DNA of 64,000 nucleotides from Streptomyces qinzhouensis (GTDB lineage Bacteria; Actinomycetota; Actinomycetes; Streptomycetales; Streptomycetaceae): NCBI RefSeq assembly GCF_007856155.1, contig NZ_CP042266.1, positions 2,294,001 to 2,358,000 of the forward strand, read 5' to 3'. Shown piece by piece: positions 37,601 to 45,214 of this stretch (position 1 is its first letter; each line of letters starts with the position of its first letter). The notes under the pieces were generated by a model. It saw only the letters and a program-made list of their open reading frames with translations, ran no database searches and was not told where the DNA came from. The position numbers and the translations under genes were made by a program.

Positions 37601-40600
37601 CGACCGGGGTGGATCCCGCGAAGGACACGGTCTCCAGTGTCCGCACCTACTACGACACTCCCGCCCTCGCTGCCAACGCATCCTGGCCGCCGACTCTGCC
37701 GACGTGGCCGCAGACCGCCCCGGCCAAGGGCAATGTGACGCTGCTGGCAGAGGCCACCGGTTACGAGAGCGGCGCCTATACCTACCGGGCCAGGGCAGCC
37801 GAGCAGTTCGACTCGATGGGCCGGACCATCGCCGCGTGGAACGCGATCGGCGCCAAGGGCACCACCGAGTACACGGTCACCAACGGTCTCACCACGTCCA
37901 TCGTGACCGGGAACGCGCTGAACCAGTCCGTCACCACGACACTCGACCCGAAGCGCGGCAACACCCTCACTGTGGTGGACGCCAACGCCGCCCTGACCGA
38001 AGTCACACAGGACTCCCTCGGCCGGACAACGGCGCTCTGGCTGCCCGGACGCCTCAAGTCGGCGGGAAAGACCGCCAACACCGTCTTCGAGTACCAGATC
38101 TCCGCGACGGCCACCTCCGCCGTCACGACGAAGTCCCTCAACGAGGACGGCTCGTACCGGACGTCGATCCAGATCTTCGACTCGCTCCTGCGGCCCCGGC
38201 AGACCCAGAGCGAGGGCGTGAGCGGGGGCGTCCGGCTCCTCACGGAGGACCGGTACGACACCCACGGCCGCCCGTACAAGCGGAACGAGGCGTATCAGAG
38301 CACCGGGGCCCTGAGCACGACCCTCTACACCGCACCGGACAACCTGGTTCCGCACCAGACAGTGACCACGTACGACGGCGAGGGCCGGATCGCGCTCCAG
38401 CAGACGCAGCGCCTCGGCGTGGAGATGTCCCGGACCTCCACCGTCTACGGCGGGGACCGCACGACCCTGATACCCCCCACCGGAGGTACCCCGATCACCA
38501 CCGTCACCGACGCCCTCGGCCGTACGGTGGCAAAGCACCACTACAAGACCGCTCCCACGGTCTCCGGCAACCAGGTCGTCGGCGGCGACTACATCACCAC
38601 GTCGTTCACCTATGACCGGCTCGGACGTCAGACCGCGATCACCGACCCGGAAAACCGGGTCCGCAGCTACGCCTACGACTTCCTGGGCAGGAAGGCGAGC
38701 CAGACCGACCCGGACACCGGAACCTCCACCTCCACGTACTACCCCGACGGCCAACTGAAGTCAACGACGGACGCCGAGGGCCGCTCGACGGCCTTCGGCT
38801 ACGACCTCCTCGGCCGCAAGACCGGTCAGTACAAGGGCACGGACAGCACGGGCATCCGTACCGCTTCGTGGACGTACGACGACCCTGCCGTCGCCAACAG
38901 CAAGGGCCGGCTCACGGCCTCGACCCGTCATGTGCAGGACGGCACCAAGACCCTCGACTACGTCCAGGCCGTCACCAAGCTCACTCCGTCGGGCAAGCCC
39001 CTCACCTCGGTCGTCACCATTCCGTCGAAGACCGGCGAGGAAGGACTGGTCGGCACCTACACCTACACCTCCGGCTACACGCCCAACACCGAGCTGCTCC
39101 AGTTCACCAGGATCCCGGCGGCAGGCGGATTGGCGGCCGAGACCGTCGCCCGCACGTACAACAAGTTCGGCATGCCGCACTCGGTGGGAAGCAGCAGCGC
39201 CACGCTGACCCGCGCCACGGACTACGACCCCTACGGCCGGGTGATGCAAACCAGCCTGGGTACCGGGGGCAAGGAAGCGGTCGTCACCTTCCAGTACGAC
39301 TTCCACTCAGGTGAGGTCAACCGGGTCATGACCGATATCTCGTCCCAGACCGGAGGCGGGACGGACGAGGTGAACTATGCGCGGGACCTCGTCGGCAATA
39401 TCACCCGGATCACCAACAAGCGCTCCGGCGGCACCTACGTCGATACCCAGTGCTTCCAGAACGACCTGCTAGGCCGACTGGCACAGGCATGGACGGCCAC
39501 GGACGACTGCGCGGCCACGCCGTCTCCGACCACTCCCCTGCCCGCCCAGGTCGGAGGCCCGCAGCCGTACTGGACGGCCTGGGAGTTCGACAACGTCGGC
39601 AACCAGACGAAGAAAACGGACTTCGCGGTCGGCGGTGCCGTAGCGCAGCAGAAGACCACCACCAACACCTACGGCCGCCCCGGCGGCCCGGACAACACCC
39701 GGCTCCAGCCCGACACCCTGACGGAGACCTCCACCGTCACCGAGGGCACGCCCGGCTCGACCGGCAACACCTACACCTATGACAAGGCCGGCAACACCGT
39801 CACACGGACCGTCGTAGACGGCACGGACACGCTGTCGTGGGACGGCGAGGGCGAGCTGATCGGCCTGAAGTCCACGGGGCTGGACAAGGGCACCGCGTAC
39901 CTCTACGACGCCGACGGCAACGAGCTCATTCGCAGCGACCCTGACGGCCGCAAGACCCTCTACCTGCCGAGCCAGGAACTGGTCCTCGAACCCACTCCGG
40001 GCTCCACGTCGGCCACCCGTTACTACGATCTGCCCGGGGGCCAGTCGGCGGTACGCACCAGTGCCAACGACCACTCCTTCGTCATCAACAACCTCCAGGG
40101 CACCGGCCAGCTCTCGCTCGACAAGAACGCGGCCAACCCGACCTGGCGCAGCTTCACCCCCTACGGCGCACCGCGCGACGGCCAGCGCCCGGCCGCCTGG
40201 CCCGGGACCCAGGGCTTCATCGGCGGCACAGACGATCCAAACACCGGACTGACACTGCTCGGAGCACGTCACTACGATCCGGGACTGGGGAGATTCGTCT
40301 CAGCGGACCCGGTCTTCACCGCCGACGATCCCCGGCAGATGGGCGGCTATACCTACGCCGGCAACAACCCCATCAGCCAGTCCGACCCGTCGGGCCTGAT
40401 GACCGCCGGGGCGTGCGCGACCCAGACCTGCTACCAGCAGATCATGGCGGCATCGGCGTCGAACGACTACGCGCTGGCGAGCCGTCACTGCGCCACCTAC
40501 GCGTGCTACGAGGGCATCAAGAAGACCTCGTGTCACTGCGACGCCCCCGCGACCTCCTCGGGCCACAAGGCCTCGGGCGGCACCCACGGAAAGAAGAAGC

Positions 40601-41856
40601 AGAGCTTCTGGGGCAGCGTCGGCAACAGCGTCAAGAAGAAGGTCATTGACGCACCGCTACGGAAGATCGAAGACGGCGCGAACTGGGTCAAGAAGAACAA
40701 GGTCGCGGTCGCGAGTTTTGTCGCCGGAACCGCCGTCGGCGTGGCGTGTGTGTCCGCCGGTGTCGGCGCCGGCCTCACAACCGGCGGCGCCGGGTTCGCC
40801 CTCATGGCGGGCTGCGGGGCGCTTTCCGGGGCGGCATCCTCCGCGGTCGAGACCGCGATGACGCCCAACGCGGACAAGAGCCACGCGGGTACCGCCAAGG
40901 CCATGCTCACGGGCGCCTCCTGGGGCGCCGCGACCGGAGCCGTCGGCCTCCCGGCCTCCGGTCTTACGGCCACAGCGGCTAGGCCACTGGTAGGCAAGAT
41001 TCCAGCTGTCGGCCGCAAGTGCTCGTTCCTGGCAGGCACCCAGATCGCCCTCGCCAACGGCACGACCAAGGCGATCGACAAGGTTGCGATCGGGGACAAG
41101 GTCAAGGCGACCGACCCGGTCACCAAGACCACCCGCCCCGAGACCGTCACGGCCACGATCAGCACCACGTCGGACAAGCACTACACGAAACTGACCCTGC
41201 GCGCTGCCGACGGTACGACCGCCACGCAGAAGGCGACTTCTCACCACCCCTTCTGGGAGTCCACCTCCGGTCAATGGGTGAACGCGGGGGACCTCAAGCC
41301 GGGAGCGAAGCTGCTGTCGACGGGCGGCAGCGCCGCCGTAACAGTGACGGCGGTGTCGACGACCGACGAGAGCCACCGCACGTACGACCTCACAGTGTCC
41401 AACCTGCACACGTACTATGTGCTTGCTGGGGCCACCCCGATCCTTGTCCACAATTGCGACGTCACTGATGCTGCTCGCGCCGCAGCTGACGTCGCATCCT
41501 CCGTTCGGCCCTCCAAAGCACGTCCGGCTGTTGCCGAGGCGCTTCAATTGCCAAGTGGGCAGATTTACTCAAGTCCGAGCGTCAGAGGCACGCCCCCTAC
41601 TCTGCACCCGATCGTTCAAGATATTCTGGACGCTATCCCGGTTGCAGAGCGCGGAGTCGGCCACGGAAGTTGCGGTTTGGCTGTGTGTGTTTCACGAGCG
41701 CTGACGGATGGACACAACCCGACAGGATCGTCGGCAGCCGGAGTGATCGTACGCGGGTCGCGAGATAATCCGATGCATGGCCACCCTGTCGGCCCCTGCA
41801 ATAGCTGTGTGGCGTTGGAAGACGCCTTCGATCTTAATTTCGCAACCGCGAGGTGA
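34684..41856 (+). CDS. Secreted RHS polymorphic toxin with HINT and YwqJ-like deaminase C-terminus
   Basis: 2390 residues. A basic N-region and the core GIALIATLLSVVPAQA form a signal peptide. SpvB/RHS-type beta-rich sequence follows (FGFSYPIEEPPVPGGLAPDIALGYSS...), then many YD repeats and the RHS core ending GARHYDPGLGRFVSADPVF ... SDPSGL (about residues 1860-1905). A Lys/Gly linker with a hydrophobic stretch precedes a HINT (intein-like) domain, Cys2113 to His2256-Asn2257-Cys2258. The last ~132 residues resemble YwqJ-type deaminases: GHGSCGLAVC (Cys2330) and PCNSC (Cys2372, Cys2375). The catalytic Glu expected two residues after Cys2330 is Leu2332. The tip is lower in GC. It is an effector against competitors by family analogy; the activity of this tip is uncertain. 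Confidence 0.88.
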   Translation: MRTRRFGLLDRHRRKQRPRPLRTTLVQGTGIALIATLLSVVPAQAEPEAFKAPTPPRTKPVKVSEVLRKKVEFKEDDAKTSWRPSKTAWPKNAEQRVTVVPGTTAARTAGTLPVTLTPRPTPATGKRSAATAATSAVDISVRVRDKSTADRAGVNGVVFTAGATQASSAASSVDVGLDYRGFAEVFGGSWGSRLRLVQLPACALTSPEKTECRVQTPLPSTNDARHGRVSAPVTIGGPVAAKTPGTASRPVVLAATAAATGGGGDFSSTPLSTTGSWNAGGSSGDFGFSYPIEEPPVPGGLAPDIALGYSSQSVDGRMSGGNSQAGWIGDGWTYSPGSISRTYRPCADDPKGTAPKVQDNCWAGQLLQVNLAGHSGDLIQGSGSSWRITNDGSEKVEYLTGKINGTHDNGYWKITSVDGTQYFFGLNRPEGWATGKTETNSAWTVPVYGPHAGDECHKSTGFAASRCDQAWQWNLDYVVDRHGNAMTYYYSKETNYYGANKGTTGVPYTRGGTLSRIDYGFTHGNAYTGSAPARVLFDSGNRCFATLCDPLATHKANWPDVPYDLNCNATGTCANKSPSFWSTKRLDKIRTQVWGGTAYADVDSWQLKQSFPAVGDSSEPSLWLNSIQRTGHGETPALSLPATTFTAQALANRFNTGNGYPNFTRHRISGIVNESGAATSVNYSAPQCTPQVTPSENVSRCYPAYWTPPGSAGPILDWFNKFVVTSVTENDTSGGAPGNVVAYTYLGNARWHYDDNELTKPKYRTWGQWRGYPRVQTRTGEENKTLTDTLYYQGMDGDALPGNTKREASVTLLPGVTVPGATTTVPDHEELTGQVRQSITYQHDGGPVSKAMVTDYWVGEPTASRTRPAPLDPVHARKVRTQTVHATTALTSKSPTGWRTTRTESAYDKETGTLLFAQQYGDIERDDQVSCTSSTYAPPNATTHVRYLIAEVTTVAKPCGRGSTTTSNGMTDPTGVDPAKDTVSSVRTYYDTPALAANASWPPTLPTWPQTAPAKGNVTLLAEATGYESGAYTYRARAAEQFDSMGRTIAAWNAIGAKGTTEYTVTNGLTTSIVTGNALNQSVTTTLDPKRGNTLTVVDANAALTEVTQDSLGRTTALWLPGRLKSAGKTANTVFEYQISATATSAVTTKSLNEDGSYRTSIQIFDSLLRPRQTQSEGVSGGVRLLTEDRYDTHGRPYKRNEAYQSTGALSTTLYTAPDNLVPHQTVTTYDGEGRIALQQTQRLGVEMSRTSTVYGGDRTTLIPPTGGTPITTVTDALGRTVAKHHYKTAPTVSGNQVVGGDYITTSFTYDRLGRQTAITDPENRVRSYAYDFLGRKASQTDPDTGTSTSTYYPDGQLKSTTDAEGRSTAFGYDLLGRKTGQYKGTDSTGIRTASWTYDDPAVANSKGRLTASTRHVQDGTKTLDYVQAVTKLTPSGKPLTSVVTIPSKTGEEGLVGTYTYTSGYTPNTELLQFTRIPAAGGLAAETVARTYNKFGMPHSVGSSSATLTRATDYDPYGRVMQTSLGTGGKEAVVTFQYDFHSGEVNRVMTDISSQTGGGTDEVNYARDLVGNITRITNKRSGGTYVDTQCFQNDLLGRLAQAWTATDDCAATPSPTTPLPAQVGGPQPYWTAWEFDNVGNQTKKTDFAVGGAVAQQKTTTNTYGRPGGPDNTRLQPDTLTETSTVTEGTPGSTGNTYTYDKAGNTVTRTVVDGTDTLSWDGEGELIGLKSTGLDKGTAYLYDADGNELIRSDPDGRKTLYLPSQELVLEPTPGSTSATRYYDLPGGQSAVRTSANDHSFVINNLQGTGQLSLDKNAANPTWRSFTPYGAPRDGQRPAAWPGTQGFIGGTDDPNTGLTLLGARHYDPGLGRFVSADPVFTADDPRQMGGYTYAGNNPISQSDPSGLMTAGACATQTCYQQIMAASASNDYALASRHCATYACYEGIKKTSCHCDAPATSSGHKASGGTHGKKKQSFWGSVGNSVKKKVIDAPLRKIEDGANWVKKNKVAVASFVAGTAVGVACVSAGVGAGLTTGGAGFALMAGCGALSGAASSAVETAMTPNADKSHAGTAKAMLTGASWGAATGAVGLPASGLTATAARPLVGKIPAVGRKCSFLAGTQIALANGTTKAIDKVAIGDKVKATDPVTKTTRPETVTATISTTSDKHYTKLTLRAADGTTATQKATSHHPFWESTSGQWVNAGDLKPGAKLLSTGGSAAVTVTAVSTTDESHRTYDLTVSNLHTYYVLAGATPILVHNCDVTDAARAAADVASSVRPSKARPAVAEALQLPSGQIYSSPSVRGTPPTLHPIVQDILDAIPVAERGVGHGSCGLAVCVSRALTDGHNPTGSSAAGVIVRGSRDNPMHGHPVGPCNSCVALEDAFDLNFATAR

Positions 41857-41861
41857 TCTGA

Positions 41862-42311
41862 ATGGGGATCTTCCCCGACGAAGTAGACCGCGTGCTACGC
41901 GAGGCTGGCTGGACGCCCGGCAGGCAGGTTAACGCAGAACCGTGGCTGGCGGCCTTTGAGGCTGAGGGCCTCCTGAGGAACCCGGTGGTCAGTGCCTTCC
42001 TAACTGAGTTCGGAGGGCTCGCTGTGAACATCTCCGGTCCGGGAATTAGTCGCGCACGCGAACCGTTTGAATTCAACCCCATGCTATGCCTGGGAGAAGG
42101 AGACAGGTTCCTAGAGTGGGGCGAGGAGATCAAGAAATCCATCTTCCCTGTCGGCGTACACGACGAAGGGCGTTTCTTCCTTGGGGTCGATGAGCGCGGC
42201 GAGCTGTATCTCGTCGAGACGTGGGTTGCCTCATTCGGCCGCATGCCGGAGGCCATGAGTAATCTAATCCTAGGTGTTCAAGCAACCGTTATCGACAATG
42301 GAAGCACTTAG
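41862..42311 (+). CDS. SUKH-3-like immunity protein
   Basis: 149 residues. It starts five bases after the toxin stop codon, with GAGGTGATC as RBS overlapping that stop, so the two are coupled. VDRVLREAGWTPGRQVNAEPW near the N-terminus and FLTEFGGLAVNISGPG match SUKH-3-type immunity proteins, which partner nucleic-acid-targeting RHS/WXG effectors. SIFPVGVHDEGRFFLGVDERGELYL matches the later family block. The gene is lower in GC than its surroundings and uses codons rare in Streptomyces (CTA, AAT), a sign of transfer together with the toxin tip. It is cytosolic and is predicted to bind and neutralise the deaminase-like domain. Confidence 0.82.
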   Translation: MGIFPDEVDRVLREAGWTPGRQVNAEPWLAAFEAEGLLRNPVVSAFLTEFGGLAVNISGPGISRAREPFEFNPMLCLGEGDRFLEWGEEIKKSIFPVGVHDEGRFFLGVDERGELYLVETWVASFGRMPEAMSNLILGVQATVIDNGST

Positions 42312-42629
42312 GACTCCGAACCCGCCCCAGGGAATCGACTATACTTTCCCCAGTTAAGGCGATGGGTCCAGCAACCGTCCAAACATGACTGAAAAAGCAG
42401 ACGAAATGCCCCATGGAAGATTCCCCCATGGGGCATTTCGCACACTCCAGCGGCAGCAACTGGGCGCCAATCACAACCCGGGCAATCCTGCCCTCTTCGG
42501 ATGGCCGCCGCCTGACCGGACTGTCCCACGACACCGCACCCCGCCGGCGTGGAGAAGAACCACCCGGACTTGCCCTAACCCCGACTCATTGCAATCGCCG
42601 CGGTCGAAACCGATGGCAGCGCTTGTCCA
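42312..42629. other. Spacer after the immunity gene
   Basis: 318 bp without a supportable gene. It carries the strong hairpin at 42402-42440. The remainder has no coding signal and no recognisable transposase remnant. Confidence 0.5.
42402..42440. terminator. Terminator after the toxin-immunity pair
   Basis: A perfect 15-bp stem (42402-42416 with 42426-42440), with ATGCCCCATGG in one arm and a nine-base loop, lies between the immunity gene and the convergent EamA gene. The base of the stem has AAA/TTT, less GC-rich than other hairpins here. Confidence 0.8.
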
Positions 42630-43583
42630 TCAGGACGCCGGGGCCCGTTCGGCCGGCGGAACAGCAACCGGGGTGCCGTCGTCGGCTGGACCGTGCCCGG
42701 CGGCCAGGGCGACGCGTTCGGGCGTGTGGCGGGGGCTCGGTTGCCACTGGCCCGCCAGGGTCGCGGCGAAGGCCAGGGTCATGCCCGCGAGTTGGAGCGG
42801 GGTCAGGGTTTCGCCGAGGGCGGCCCAGCCGATCACGGCCGCGGTGATCGGGGAGAGCGGGCCCAGCAGGGTGACCGAGGTGGCGGTGAGTTGGCCGATG
42901 CCGCGGAACCAGAGCCAGTAGCCGACCGCCGTGTTGACCAGGGCGAGATAGACGTATCCGGCGATGCTGGTGGCGTCCAGGGCGGGCGGCGCGCCCTCGA
43001 CGGCGAACGCGATCGGGGTGATCAGCAGTCCGCCCGCGGTGAGCTGCCAGCCCGTCATCACCAGGGGCCCTACACCCTCGGGCCGGCCCCAGCGCTTGGT
43101 CAGTACGGTGCCCGCGGCCATCGAGGCGGACGCGGCGATACCGGCGCCGATCCCGACGGCGTCCAGTGCGGCGGTCGCCTTGAGGACCACCATGCTCACG
43201 CCGAAGGAGGCGGCGATCGCCGCGAGCATCGAACGGGTCGACGGCTTGTCCCCGAGCAGCAGGGCCGAGAGCGCGATCACGAACATCGGGCCGACGGAGC
43301 CGGCGACCGCGGCCACCCCGCCGGGCAGCCGGTAGGCGGCGAGGAAGAGCAGCGGGAAGAACGCGCCGATGTTCAGCGCGCCGAGGACCACCGCCTTCCA
43401 CCACCAGTCCCCCCGTGGTCTGACCCGGGTCAGCGCCAGGATCAGCAGTCCGGCGGGCAGCGCCCTCACCATGCCCGTGAACAGCGGGCGGTCGGCCGGG
43501 AGGAGTTCGGTGGTGACGGCGTAGGTGGAACCCCAGGAGATGGGGGCGAGCGCGGTGACGGCGATGACGGCGGCGCGGTTCAT
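42630..43583 (-). CDS. EamA/DMT family transporter
   Basis: 317 residues, ten predicted helices with two EamA repeats. The first begins AVIAVTALAPISWGSTYAVTTELLP, the second about AGIAASASMAAGTVLTKRWGRPEG. The segment PISWGSTY is typical of RhaT/YdcZ-type exporters of metabolites or amino acids. It is divergent from a MarR-family gene, with palindromes between them, which suggests the regulator controls its expression. The start at 43583 is where family similarity begins; the open frame continues 29 codons upstream through an operator. Confidence 0.88.
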   Translation of the reverse strand: MNRAAVIAVTALAPISWGSTYAVTTELLPADRPLFTGMVRALPAGLLILALTRVRPRGDWWWKAVVLGALNIGAFFPLLFLAAYRLPGGVAAVAGSVGPMFVIALSALLLGDKPSTRSMLAAIAASFGVSMVVLKATAALDAVGIGAGIAASASMAAGTVLTKRWGRPEGVGPLVMTGWQLTAGGLLITPIAFAVEGAPPALDATSIAGYVYLALVNTAVGYWLWFRGIGQLTATSVTLLGPLSPITAAVIGWAALGETLTPLQLAGMTLAFAATLAGQWQPSPRHTPERVALAAGHGPADDGTPVAVPPAERAPAS

Positions 43584-43638
43584 GGCGTCCTTCCTCCGGG
43601 CGGATGAGGGACGGGCCGATCCCGAGTGCCTCAACAGG

Positions 43639-43662
43639 AAGTAGCTTACTCGTGAGCTACTT
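43639..43662. promoter_or_regulatory. Palindromic operator 1 (EamA/marR)
   Basis: AAGTAGCT (43639-43646) and AGCTACTT (43655-43662) form a 24-bp palindrome with an 8-bp centre that is itself partly symmetric. It lies just upstream of the EamA gene, the expected place for a MarR-family site. Confidence 0.65.
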
Positions 43663-43681
43663 AGGCGCAAGAGGGTCTCTT

Positions 43682-43694
43682 GTAAGTCACTTAC
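43682..43694. promoter_or_regulatory. Palindromic operator 2 (marR)
   Basis: GTAAGT-C-ACTTAC is a perfect palindrome immediately before the -35 of the marR promoter. It shares the AAGTxxCTT-like core with operator 1. Confidence 0.6.
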
Positions 43695-43723
43695 TTGAGA
43701 AAGACTGACGTGCGACCGATACT
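43695..43723 (+). promoter_or_regulatory. marR promoter, probably leaderless
   Basis: TTGAGA (43695-43700) and GATACT (43718-43723) are separated by 17 bp. The ATG of marR begins at 43730, seven bases after the -10, so the transcript would start at or next to the initiation codon; no Shine-Dalgarno sequence is present. Confidence 0.65.
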
Positions 43724-43729
43724 GCTTCC

Positions 43730-44251
43730 ATGACCCTCCGCAGAGCCGCCCCCGCCACGACCCCGGTCCCCCGCGACGCGGTCGACGCCATCACCGACCA
43801 GTGGGCCGCGGTCCGGCCCGATCTGGAGACGACGCCCATGGCCCTCTACGGGCGGATCTACCGGATCGCGCGCACCATGGGCGACCGGATGGAGAAGGAG
43901 TACGGGCGCTTCGGGATCAGCCGGGGCGAGTTCGACGTCCTGGCGACGCTGCGCCGCTCGGGGATGCCGTACACCCTCTCGCCCCGGGAGCTGTCGGCGA
44001 CGCTGATGCTGACGACCGGCGGGATGACGGGCCGGCTCGACAAGCTGGAGAAGGCGGGGCTGCTGGCCCGCAGCCCCGACCCGAACGACCGGCGCGGGCT
44101 GCGGGTGAGCCTGACGGCGGAGGGCCTGGACCTCGTCGACGAGGCGGTGGCGGCCGGTCTGGTCATTCAGCGCGAGGCGGTCGGCACGACGCTCGACCGC
44201 GCGGAGGCCGAGCAGTTGGGGGCGCTGCTGCGCAAGCTCATGGCCGCGTAG
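43730..44251 (+). CDS. MarR family transcriptional regulator
   Basis: 173 residues. The winged helix spans about residues 45-150. The recognition region is LSPRELSATLMLTTGGMTGRLDKLEKAGLLAR and the wing is SPDPNDRRGLRVSLTAEG, both canonical MarR blocks. It is divergent from the EamA transporter, with two related palindromes between. By analogy it represses both and is released by a ligand exported by the transporter. No cysteine typical of redox-sensing MarR proteins is visible. Confidence 0.9.
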   Translation: MTLRRAAPATTPVPRDAVDAITDQWAAVRPDLETTPMALYGRIYRIARTMGDRMEKEYGRFGISRGEFDVLATLRRSGMPYTLSPRELSATLMLTTGGMTGRLDKLEKAGLLARSPDPNDRRGLRVSLTAEGLDLVDEAVAAGLVIQREAVGTTLDRAEAEQLGALLRKLMAA

Positions 44252-44281
44252 CGAGAGAAAGCCGGCCGCGTACGGGCACGG

Positions 44282-44320
44282 CGAAGCGGCCCGGTGGCGT
44301 CAGGCCTCCGGGCCGCTTCG
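44282..44320. terminator. Bidirectional terminator after marR
   Basis: A perfect 13-bp stem (44282-44294 with 44308-44320) lies between convergent marR and a small membrane-protein gene. Confidence 0.75.
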
Positions 44321-44345
44321 GCGAAGTATTCGATTGCGGGCGGGC

Positions 44346-44591
44346 TCAGCCCTGCTGCCGCTTCGGTCGGTCCGACGACTTGTCGAGGACCATCACCGCG
44401 GCGGTGATGGCCAGGAAGATCACCAGCGGCGCGGCCACGAACAGGCCCAGCGTCTCGGCGACGCTCAGGCCGGAGCCCGGGTCGTCGCCGTCGTCACGGG
44501 TCAGCGCCAGCGCGGGCGACGACAGGAGCAGCATCATCAGCGTCGTACCGGTCACGACGGTGCCGGTGCGCAGAGCGTTCTTCTTGTCCAC
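44346..44591 (-). CDS. Small membrane protein (81 aa)
   Basis: GTG start at 44591 gives VDKKNALRTGTVVTGTTLMMLLLSSPALALTRDD, a good signal peptide. A short acidic linker (DDGDDPGSG) and one further helix (TLGLFVAAPLVIFLAITAAVMV) follow, with a basic cytoplasmic tail. It belongs to the small conserved Streptomyces membrane proteins with no assigned function. Confidence 0.7.
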   Translation of the reverse strand: MDKKNALRTGTVVTGTTLMMLLLSSPALALTRDDGDDPGSGLSVAETLGLFVAAPLVIFLAITAAVMVLDKSSDRPKRQQG

Positions 44592-44671
44592 GGTCCCCAA
44601 CGTAGCGAACCGCCCCCGGGCCCGCGCGCCCGGGGGTGCCGTACGGGGACACCGAGGCCTCCCGGCGCCCG

Positions 44672-44932
44672 TCACCACTCCCGGGCGCAGCTGCCCCCGG
44701 CGGTCGCATGGGCGGTCGGTTCGCTGGTCAGGGGCGGGATGTCGACGAGCGGCGGCTCGCTGGTCAGCGGGGCGGGGCCGAACAGCGGGGGTTCGCTGGT
44801 GAGCGGTCCGGGGGCGGCCTCGGCCTCCGGCACCCTCCCCGGCTCCGCGCGTCCGGCGAGTGCGGCGGGCTCGGAGGAGGCGGCGGGCTCGGCGAGTGCG
44901 GAGAGCAGCAGGTGTGCGGCGGGCCCGGTCAT
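44672..44932 (-). CDS. Hypothetical small protein with LTSEP repeats
   Basis: 86 residues from the ATG at 44932, eight bases after GAGGAG (earlier in-frame starts at 44938 and 44941 sit too close to that RBS). The first part, MTGPAAHLLLSALAEPAASSEPAA, is followed by three PLTSEPP-type repeats over residues about 45-75. No signal peptide or known domain is seen. It may be a real small gene or a conserved non-coding repeat; the RBS favours coding. Confidence 0.45.
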   Translation of the reverse strand: MTGPAAHLLLSALAEPAASSEPAALAGRAEPGRVPEAEAAPGPLTSEPPLFGPAPLTSEPPLVDIPPLTSEPTAHATAGGSCAREW

Positions 44933-45214
44933 CGGCATCACTCCTCGGAAGGCGGTACGCGGTCCCCGGCGCGCCTACCCCGCAAAGCCGTCGCCATCCG
45001 CACCAACCGCGACGACCGTCCCGTGAGCACCCGGCCCGTGGGCCGCATAAGCCGCATCATTCCCAGGCGCATTGACACTGACGGGCGACGGGTGATGGGC
45101 TCGTTATCGTTCGGAGACCTTGGGGTGATGTGCGGATCGCCGCTCATTGGTTCCGAAGTCAACGGAACCAGACCGAAAGCAGACGGAAAGCGACCGGAAC
45201 GGAGGGGGGTCGGC

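Noticed and set aside
41020..41457. A true intein interrupting the RHS protein
   Set aside because: The domain lies between the RHS core and a toxin tip, as in polymorphic toxins; there is no split host domain to be rejoined and no homing endonuclease.
42441..42629. Transposase remnant at the edge of the toxin region
   Set aside because: Six-frame reading shows no transposase-like motif and no inverted repeats or target duplication.
44636..45214. N-terminal extension of the GH84-like protein
   Set aside because: The frame is open but lacks similarity; the GTG at 45215 has a strong RBS and gives a signal peptide directly.
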